Shown: piece by piece, positions 42,501 to 49,800 of the stretch
How the letters are laid out: each line of letters opens with the position of its first letter
How positions within the stretch are numbered: position 1 is the first letter of the stretch
NCBI RefSeq assembly: GCF_003583765.1
Contig: NZ_QXQA01000001.1
Location: 372,001-436,000, forward strand
Direction: 5' to 3'
DNA: 64,000 bases
DNA from: Paenibacillus nanensis
Lineage (GTDB): Bacteria; Bacillota; Bacilli; Paenibacillales; Paenibacillaceae
Made by a program: the position numbers and the translations under genes
Notes under the pieces: model-generated
What the model saw: only the letters and a program-made list of their open reading frames with translations
Told to the model about the DNA's origin: nothing
Databases searched by the model: none

Positions 42501-43896
42501 GCATCTGAATGATGAGCATAGGCGCATCGCTTTGCTGGAAACGAGAACGATTGGCGATGACGGCACGGCAGCGCGGCTGATGCGCTACCAGCTCAGCAAT
42601 CATCTGGACTCCGCCGCGCTGGAGCTGGATGAATCGGCGCAGCTCATTTCGTACGAGGAGTATTATCCATACGGAGGAACCGCGTACCAGTCCGTCAGAA
42701 ACGCGGTGGAGGTGCCTTTCAAACGCTACCGGTTCACGGGCAAAGAACGGGATGAAGAGACCGGCTTCTACGATCATGGCGCGAGATATTATGCTCCATG
42801 GCTCGGGCGTTGGCTCAGCTGCGACCCTGCCGGGTTCGTGGATGGAACCAACCTGTATGCCTACGTGCGGGGCAATCCCGTGAAGCTGAACGATCCGACG
42901 GGAATGGCGGCCGATCCGGGCAAGGTTGTCGCGCAAAATCACCGGTTCGGCACGTATGTCGAGAAGTTTGTGGAGACGGCCTTGAAAGAGATGGACGGCT
43001 TCGGCGGCATTCAGGAGGTCGTAAAAGCCGGCAAGGGCGGGGGGCGGCTTGATTTTTGGCTGATGAAAGGACATCATGTCGTCGGTTCTCTGGAAGTCAA
43101 AGCTTTGAATCTCTACTCCCAGACGTATAAGTACGGCAAAGGCATTCGGCAAGCCGCAGCGAGATACAAGATCAATTCCAATCTCAAGCAGGTCGTCAAG
43201 CATATGAAGCAAATGCAAGCCAGGGGGAACTTCAATACGCTGACCGGGGCGCCTTTGAAGGAGGATTTGCTCTACGTGATTCGGGGTACGGAGAAGCAGG
43301 TGAAGGAGTTCCAGCAGCTGCTGACGGAAACTGTAGATAAATTCAACCTTAAACGAGGCACGGATATTAAGGCGGCTGCCTTCCATCTGACGGACAAAAA
43401 GAAAGGCGGGCTTCCCCGCTTGCCAAGCGGAGCCGGCGGCGCGAGAGGCGGACACACCACCGTAGGCGGAGCCTTGACGATGCTGAATGTGGGAATATCC
43501 GCCGTGCAGATCGGCAAAGGCGTGCAGCAAATCCGCGCAGGCGATAAAGCGCTGGGCAGCGTAGATATTGCGGAAGGCGTGGCGAATCTCGGCTTAACGG
43601 GAGCTACCGGCCTCGTCAGCTCCGGAACCATTGCGGCCGGAGGCGGAGCATTAGCCGTGCTTGGCGCGACCACAGCGGCAGGCGTTGGGGTCGGACTTGC
43701 GGCGGAATCCTTCCGAGCGGCCATAAAGGGCGAGCAGACCCCGGTTGAGAAAATGGATAAAGCGCTCGGAACGAGCGTAGGGGATATTTACGGCGGCATG
43801 CAAAAATCTTCGCTGGTGCCGCAAGCGGTGAAGGATGTACAGAAATCGATGATGGATAAGGCTGCGGACGCTTATTACAATCTTTTCTTAAAATGA
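36550..43896 (+). CDS. Tc toxin TcB-TcC fusion with C-terminal nuclease-like payload
   Basis: Fused TcB/TcC cocoon of 2448 residues that would encapsulate and deliver a toxin through a TcA channel. The N-terminal SpvB domain (about 15-330) starts KGGGAIRGLGEKAAVN. FG-GAP/TcdB-middle beta-propeller repeats include FIDLNGDGHADLLL (about 481), LSDMSGDGLTDIV (541) and LADLDGSGLTDLIYLG (596). A long Rhs/YD-repeat shell follows. The Rhs core ends with Asp2092-PAGF, 18 residues, then Asp2115-PTG, the aspartyl self-cleavage motif. The released payload (2119-2448) carries Asp2168 and Glu2182-Val-Lys2184, a D-x13-ExK pattern of PD-(D/E)XK nucleases, and then a Gly/Ala-rich hydrophobic stretch. The stop overlaps the TcA start (ATGA). 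Confidence 0.93.
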   Translation: MSKNEPVKSKQEDWKSPLPSISFPKGGGAIRGLGEKAAVNAATGTFSFQIPISVTEARGNSTPNLSLSYDSGQGNGLFGLGWSMVIPSIVRKTDKGLPRYQDSEDSDTFLISGAEDLVPVGEPSRNGDYWVRRYRPRIEGLHARIERWDHAGTGRIHWRSISKDNVTSIYGDGDTSCIADAGCPGRIFQWLLTESFDEKGNVISFAYKQENEEGVPEARCGRAMSQRHVKQIRYGNRTPFQRDSWLFRVVFDYGEHDEQQPSVEERSPWLYRRDPFSQYRAGFEQRTQRLCRRILLFHQFEELEAEPYLVRSYDLQYEENAVASYLTAITQNGYRRGEDGLYRKKSMPPLTFTYSSTTLDCTIHRLPAPEQVHIEGQWVDLESEGLSGILTNQAEHWYYQRNLGEGRFGPAEQLGTQPSLIGIKQAKQQFMDLAGDGKCYWVQLHPQLSGYYERTNDGDWEPFAPFEANLQLDWNDPNLRFIDLNGDGHADLLLTQNDLFYCAYSQAVKGFSPLERLQAWPNEEQGPALLFSGAEESVFLSDMSGDGLTDIVRIRNGEVCYWPNLGYGRFGPKMTMENAPWFDHPELFTPKSLHLADLDGSGLTDLIYLGSGETRIWFNQSGNGWSEPERLPAIEPNAHVEIVDLLGTGTSCLVWRLPDQEDIRYMNPLRGQKPHLLTSLSNHIGAETRVEYASSTSFYLQDRANQTPWATRLPFPVYVVKKMEVYDHIRKTRLRSSYTYHHGYYDGVEREFRGFGRVEQLDAEEKQGSEGWDAYTPPVLTKSWYHTGAYVDQIQLSERYKREYFREPGLTDAAFETMLLQDTALPEGLTALETREACRALKGTMLRKEIYALDRQPNEIYPYTVEEQNAAVELLHPMANRKHAVFMVHPREKLVYHYERIPMDPRIQHEITWEVDAYGNVLKNAQVSYGRRLRDAALSAEEQAEQQKCRIIVTDHQYTNAVEQPDRYHTPLSYLAATFELSGALPGNGSRFTVEEVAEAYVEADEISYGAAPDDQLSKRCIEQVRTRYQRNDLSGALPWGQLESLALPYESCKLAFTDEWAAQIYGDRVHAAMLEEEGGYLYEPERKQWWIPSGRMVFPSNAAGSFYQPSGFTDPFGHTSFIEYDPYHLLTVQTIDPYQNISTAVYDYRVMQPILMTDPNGNRSAAIFDTLGMMVGSAVMGKETERIGDSLFGFEANLDEDTLSDAFQQPLLAARGLLLQATSRIIYDPFQYERTKHLENPLPNAVFTITRETHIHELPPDGESGLQYKFVYSDGFGREIQTKQFSGNEDGTGALTDERWLSSGWTEFNNKGKPVRKFEPYFSGHHQYEVNPAGVSQTLIYDPLGRVIVTIHPNHTYEKAVFSAWKQETWDVNDTLHPTQAYDPRYPDVLPDPSVSPVDDPDVGGIFRGLDEGLYSPTWYASNCTDAASPDQQRAARMAAQHASTPSTTYLDSLGRTFLTIVDNGIDPQGERQLYRTRAEHDIEGNLLRTIDASGRTAMRTDYNMLSHPMKQMSMEAGIRWLLQDAMGKPVRQWSEDGDGVRHTYDAVHRPIAKYVRKSGLEERMAELIVYGEWHPEAVSRNLRTRPFMHFDGAGMVEQLSYDFRSKPVEARRRFASDYRQEADWSSLAPLLSGINEVLELSAVYKLADSLLEEEAFRTRTRYDALERIIQVIPPDESVIEASYNPLSLMTQVTLRHHQSAEVTPIIHNITYDAKGQRETIEYGNGVTTAYLYDSLTFRLSRLKSLRGSDQAVLQDIRYTYDPVGNITSILDQAQQTIFFNNQIVHPKTEYQYDALYRLCMAGGREHIGQAAAPETTYNDAGRTRLLHPMDGQAMRTYTETYRYDEAGNLLELAHKASQGNWTRSYQYAEASLLEEERYSNRLSRTTVGAVADSYTYDSRGNMTKMPHLAEMVWNAQDRLERVNLGGGGTAYYQYDAGGKRVRKVIERLNGAKMKERYYLGELEIYREFAGDGSTVELERESLHLNDEHRRIALLETRTIGDDGTAARLMRYQLSNHLDSAALELDESAQLISYEEYYPYGGTAYQSVRNAVEVPFKRYRFTGKERDEETGFYDHGARYYAPWLGRWLSCDPAGFVDGTNLYAYVRGNPVKLNDPTGMAADPGKVVAQNHRFGTYVEKFVETALKEMDGFGGIQEVVKAGKGGGRLDFWLMKGHHVVGSLEVKALNLYSQTYKYGKGIRQAAARYKINSNLKQVVKHMKQMQARGNFNTLTGAPLKEDLLYVIRGTEKQVKEFQQLLTETVDKFNLKRGTDIKAAAFHLTDKKKGGLPRLPSGAGGARGGHTTVGGALTMLNVGISAVQIGKGVQQIRAGDKALGSVDIAEGVANLGLTGATGLVSSGTIAAGGGALAVLGATTAAGVGVGLAAESFRAAIKGEQTPVEKMDKALGTSVGDIYGGMQKSSLVPQAVKDVQKSMMDKAADAYYNLFLK

Positions 43897-46800
43897 TGGG
43901 AGTGTCAGGGATGTCGGATCAAGTCCAATATAAGGTTTACGGGCAAGTGCAATGCAATCAAAAACCGTTTGCCAAAGTTACGGTGCAGGCGTTTCATCTT
44001 CAATTCCAAGACGAGGTTCTGCTGGGAACGGCAGTTTCGGATGAGCAAGGAAACTACCAGATTGTCTACGCTAAGTCGGCGGAGGAGCCTATTCATCTCC
44101 AAGTGCGAGCGGGAGACAGCGGCCGGCCTTTGGCCGCTTCCCCTACCGTATTTAATGCCGGCGCATTAGAGACGATTCATTTAACGGCGACGGGTGTCGT
44201 CGAGAAAAGCGAATGGGAGCAAATGGAGGAGGCTCTGCTGCCTCTTCTAAAAAAATTAAAGCCTCATGAGCTGAAAGAGCGCGAAATCGAATATTTGGTA
44301 GGGACTACTCCGTATTCGACCTTCCAAGTGACGCAATGGGCTGCGGCTTATAAGTCGCATCAGGAAGTAAAAAAGGTTTCTGCCGCATGCTTCTTCGGAT
44401 TGCTGCGGATGGGATTCGCGGGAAACGCGGACCAGGTCGCCTCTTACCGCGCTGAAGAATTGACAAGAGCGCTGCAAGAAGCCGCGAATCAACAGCTTAT
44501 TCCGGCTCTGGCGGAGAAAGAGCTCGAGGGGGTTGTGTCGGCGCTCAAAAAAAGAGAGCGGGAGCAGCTAAAGGCTGCCGCGCGCGATTATAACTCCGCC
44601 GACGAAATCATCTTTGTGTCGCTGCTCAAGGACTGGACGGATAACAAGTCCATTCTTCTTCAGGAAATAAGGAAGCTTAAGCGAGATGGAGAAACGTTCA
44701 TTCAGACGCTAGTCAGGCAGGAGGCTTCCGATTGGGTGTCGTTTCTGGAAGGATGCGTGTCCCATGGCCTCGAGCTTCCGGCTGCTCCGGGAGAGCAATC
44801 GAAAGAAGAGCAATTGGCGTTCATCGCCGATCAGCTGCTGTACCGGATTGAAAAGCAGTATACGAACGCCTTTATTAGTTATCGGCTAAAGCAGCAGGGC
44901 GTGAACAGGCTGAAGCAAGGGCCTTCTGTCCTGGACCGTCTGGCCGACTTTTTCGAGCAGGCGGAGGACTTCGATCTTAAGACGTCTGTAATTGACGATC
45001 TGTTCAAGGAGCGCAAATCGCTGAAGATGACTCCGGATGCCGCCGAGCAAGAAGAGCTAACGAGCCGTCTCAAAGCTTTCCAGAGAGTCGCGCAGGTCGC
45101 TCCTCGTTTTGCCCATTTCAGCGCATTAATTCAAGAGGGGTACGACTCCGCCTACCAGATCAGCAGCGTAAGCCAGCCGGCGTTCGTGCAGAAGTTCAAG
45201 GACACGCTGGGCGAAGCGCAGGCGCAACAAATTTACGCCAACGCGGAGCATCTGACTGCAACGATGACGCACTTGATCACATCGATGCGTCAGGCCGTTC
45301 AGGATGCAACTCCTGCGATTATGCGGGAGAAGGAAGAACAGAGCGCGAGCGCGCTAGCCGCCGGTAATTTGCCGGATTGGGCCTCGCTCTTTGGCCGCCT
45401 GGATATTTGCGAATGCGAGGAATGCCGTTCCGTCTACAGTCCAGCCGCTTATTTGGTCGATTTGCTGCAATTCCTGAATCCGAAGGAAGCATCGCCATAC
45501 GCCAGCAAACGGCCGATCGAAGTGCTGCTCGCCCGCCGTCCGGATATCGAGCGCTTGAAGCTGACGTGTGAAAACACGAATACCACGCTGCCTTATATCG
45601 ATCTGGTGAACGAAGTTTTAGAAAGCTATATTGTGTTAGGGCGTCCCGTCGAGAACAATACGTCCGAGGCGATTACTTCTGAGGCGCTGGATGTGAACCG
45701 CGAATATAATGACGGGTTTTCGGAAGATATTTTTAATCAAGCCTATGCCTTGCTGAAGGATGCCATCTTTCCGTTCGAGCTTCCGTTCGACCGGCATCTT
45801 GAGAGCATCCGCGCTTATTTGAAGCAATTGCATACATCCCGTTACGATCTGATGGAGTTGTTCCCTAACAGCTCTCTCGCAGTCGATCGTGCGGGGGAGT
45901 ATGTCGGGATGTCGTCAAAGGACGTGAAGATTTGGCTTGACGGCGAGGGTCTTCACCCTTTGGAGTACTTCGGGTACACGATGTACGCGCCGGGACTTTC
46001 CGCGACCTATTATTCGGATCAATCGATGGGAAGCGCCATTAATTATCGGTATGACGCGACCCCGACGTTCTACTGGTCTGGTGAAAAGCTTCCGGTTCCA
46101 AGAGGGTTCGCGGTTCAGTGGGAAGGGCTGATCGTTCCGAATAAGACCGATTATTATACGTTCCAGACGTCTACGGAAGGAAGCGTCAGGCTATGGATTG
46201 ACGACGAGCTCATTATTGATGCGTGGACACCGCACCGGTTAGCTATGCACACGAGCGCTTATCCGTTCTTTTTCGAGGAAGGGAAGTCTTATTCGTTTCG
46301 GATAGCCTACGCCGATACTTCAACCACACCGCGTTTCGGACTGACTTGGTCGTACAAATTTGTAAATGGCGCTGAACCCGAAGCTCATAACTTCAAAATG
46401 AGAATTTCGCCCGAAGTGAATCTTCAATATGTGCCGTATTTCTTAAGAAAAACGGATTTAAGCTATGAAGAGCTTCTGGAGCTGCTCTCGCTTCGGTATA
46501 TCAATCCGGACCCGCTGGCTCCGGAAGTGAAGCTTGTTGTCTATGGCAATGAAAACAATATGAACGACAGGAACTTAATCGGGCTTGAGCAGCTCAATTA
46601 CGCCCCGCTCGGAAGAATGCATCGTTTTATCCGCCTATGGCGCAAGCTGGGCATTTCCATGCAGGAGCTAGATAAGCTGTTGCTGCGGTTCGGCAATACG
46701 CCAACCATGTTCCTTGTCAGCTATGTTGAGATGAAGAAACTGCAGCAAAAGCTTCAGGGCAGCTATACCGTCTCCGAGCTTCTCTCTTTATGGTTCCGGA

Positions 46801-49800
46801 TGGACACGGAAGGCAATCCGTCTCACTATCACTCGATTTATTTGAACAAATCCTTGTTCAACCCGCCGGACGCGGATTTCGAATTAACAGCGGATCATAA
46901 TGAACTGGCAGGCAAAGATTTGCTGCTCTATTCCAAAAAGCCCATTCTGCAAGCCGCGCTTCGCATCACCGAAGCGGAGCTGCTCGCGATTCTGGAGGAC
47001 GCGAACCTGCCGGTTTCCTCGGCAAAGCTGAATTTGTTAAATGTGACGACCTTGTACCGCTACGTATTTTTGGCCCGGGCGTTAAAATGCTCGATTTCCG
47101 ATTTGATTGCGTACAAACTGCTATTTAATCTGAATCCTTTTGCCGCGCCAACCAACACCTTGAAATTTATCGATCTGCTCCAAACCTTGAAAGACAGCTC
47201 GTTCCCATGGGATACGATCAAGTATCTCTACTTTAATGATGCCAAGCCGGCAACCGTTAACCGAGTGGATCAGCTCATTGCCGGCTTACGGAAGAAGCTG
47301 ACGGCGGGCTTTGAGCAAATCGTAAGCGATTCGCAGGTTTCGGAAGAGGAGCAGAACGAGCAGAAACGGTTGCTAATCATCCATGCGCTAAGCGAAGCTT
47401 TTCAAATTACCGTGCCGTTAACGGCCTGGTTCATTGAAAGTGAACTGCATTCGTCCGGCGCCGATACCCAGCTTCGTATGATTCGGGACTTTGAGCAGCC
47501 GGAAGGGCTTGCTTTTGCGCTTTCGATCCGGAAGCTCGACAAGGTTGCCCAACTTCTGCAGAACTTCCAATTAAACGATCAAGAAGTGCAGCTGATTGTC
47601 GCAAACAAGGATGTTTTTGGTCAGCTCGATTGGAATAGCTTCACGGCTGCCGGAAAGCCGGCTGCGGCTCAGATTCGAACATGGTTCCAGCAATGGCTCC
47701 GTTTGGCGGAATATGCGCGGTTGAAGCAATCGCTCATTCCTACCCAGCAGACATGGTTCGACCTGTTCCAGGAGGCCAGAAGAACGGGGGCTACGTTATC
47801 GACAGGCTTAGATAAGCTGTCCTCGCTCACAGGCTGGGACCGCAAGGACCTGGAGATCATCTGCGGCGCGTCGTGCTTGAACCTCAATCTTCAGGCGCTG
47901 CTCGCAACGCCGAGCTTGCTGATGATCGAGTCCGTGATGACGAGGGTGAAGCAAATCGGGCTTTCCGTGGAGCAGCTAAGCGCCTGGATGCAGTCTAAGC
48001 TAACCGCAGAGCTTTCCAAAACGGTCAAAAGCACCGTCAAGGCAAGGCTTGACGATCAGACTTGGCAGCAAAGCGCTTCGGTGATCGAGGATGAGCTGCG
48101 CAGGAAACAACGGGCCGCGCTGGTCGCGTATGTCAAAATCAACAAGATGAACGCGTCGTCGGAAGCGGACTTATATGATCATTTCCTGATTGACGTAGAG
48201 ATGGGCGCTTGCATGAAGACCTCCCGAATCAAACAGGCGATCGCATCTGTTCAATTGTTCGTTCAACGATGCCTGTTAAATCTGGAAAGTGAAGTGCCGC
48301 CGATCGTAATCGACGCGAAGAAATGGGAATGGATGAAAAACTACCGGTTATGGGAAGCCAACCGCAAAGTCTTTCTGTATCCCGAGAATTGGATCGAGCC
48401 GGAGCTGCGCGACGATAAAACGCCGTTTTTCAAAAAAGTGGAGAGCGAGCTGCTGCAAAACGAGATGACGGAGGAAAATGCGGAAAACGCGCTGCGCGGT
48501 TATTTGGAAATGATGGACGAAGTCGCTCATCTCGATATTATGGGGATGGATGAGCTCGTTACGGACACGGAGCGGACGCTGCATGTTTTTGGGCGTACGG
48601 AGTCTGTGCCGCATATTTATTATCACCGCACGAGAAAGGATAATATCTGGTCGCCGTGGGTAAAGCTCGATGCGGAGATTCAAGGGAATCACTTTATACC
48701 GGTCGTGTTTAACCGCAGACTTTATTTGTTCTGGCCAGTCTTCGAGAAGACCGCGCCGCCGGGGAACAATATTCCGACGCAGGACCAGCAGGGATCTACC
48801 CCTAAGGAACGTTTCACCTTAAAGCTGGCTTGGTCCGAGTATAGGAAGCAGAAGTGGTCCAAGAAAAAAATGTCGACGCTTCAGGTCAATCTGCCGGAGA
48901 TCACGTACGGTGTAGATGAGCAGCAGGAAAAGCTATGGTATGGTTTCCGCGCCGTTCCTTTTAGCGATAAGATCCGGTTTGATATTGGGCTGGGCTTGAG
49001 CCAGACGACTTGGGACGTGACGAATTACCACTACCGGCATCTAGGCTTGCTTTGGTTCGATATTAATGAAAATTTCACGTATGCCTACGACAACTCGGTT
49101 TATACGCGCAGCAGCGCTGTTTCTGTTCGTCAGCTTGGCATGCAGTTAGCTTCCTTGAATGACAAACAAGCATTAACCTATTTTTACAGCGCAGAGCCCG
49201 CAAGCTCTTCACGCTCGATGACGTTCTTAGGCACCTCGCAGAGCGGTTTCAGACTTACGGCGAGGCCCGACGATATGTGGTTCTTCTACGCGCATCAGTA
49301 TCGGAAGCCGTCGTTCTTCTATCAAGATAGTCTGCGGACCTACCTGGCCGAGCATCGGGCGGATTGGGGGAACGGGGATCCGAATCTGCAGTTCACTGCT
49401 CACTACCATCCCTTCATCATGTCGTTTATGCACGCGCTCAACATGGGGGGAATTGACAGTCTTTTTTCGAAATATATACAAACGTCCGAAAATACAACGG
49501 CTTTCCAAACGAACTACCAGCCAACGGCTAACGTCTATCCGGTTTATCCGAGAGAGAACGTGGACTTCGAATACGGCAGCGCGTACGGGGTATACAACTG
49601 GGAGCTGTTCTTCCATGTGCCGTTGATGGTGGCGGACCGGTTGTCCAAGGAGCAGCGCTTCGAAGAGGCGAAACGCTGGTTCCATTATATATTTAACCCT
49701 ACGTCTCACGATTTCGATAATATCCCGACGCCGTGGAACTTCAAGCCGTTTCGGGATAATCCGTACGCTCACGCGCAGATCTGGGATTTGCTGCTGCTGC

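Noticed and set aside
42472..43530. 352-codon minus-strand ORF
   Set aside because: Antisense shadow of the Rhs core and payload of the TcB-TcC gene; Arg/His/Leu-rich without domain features.
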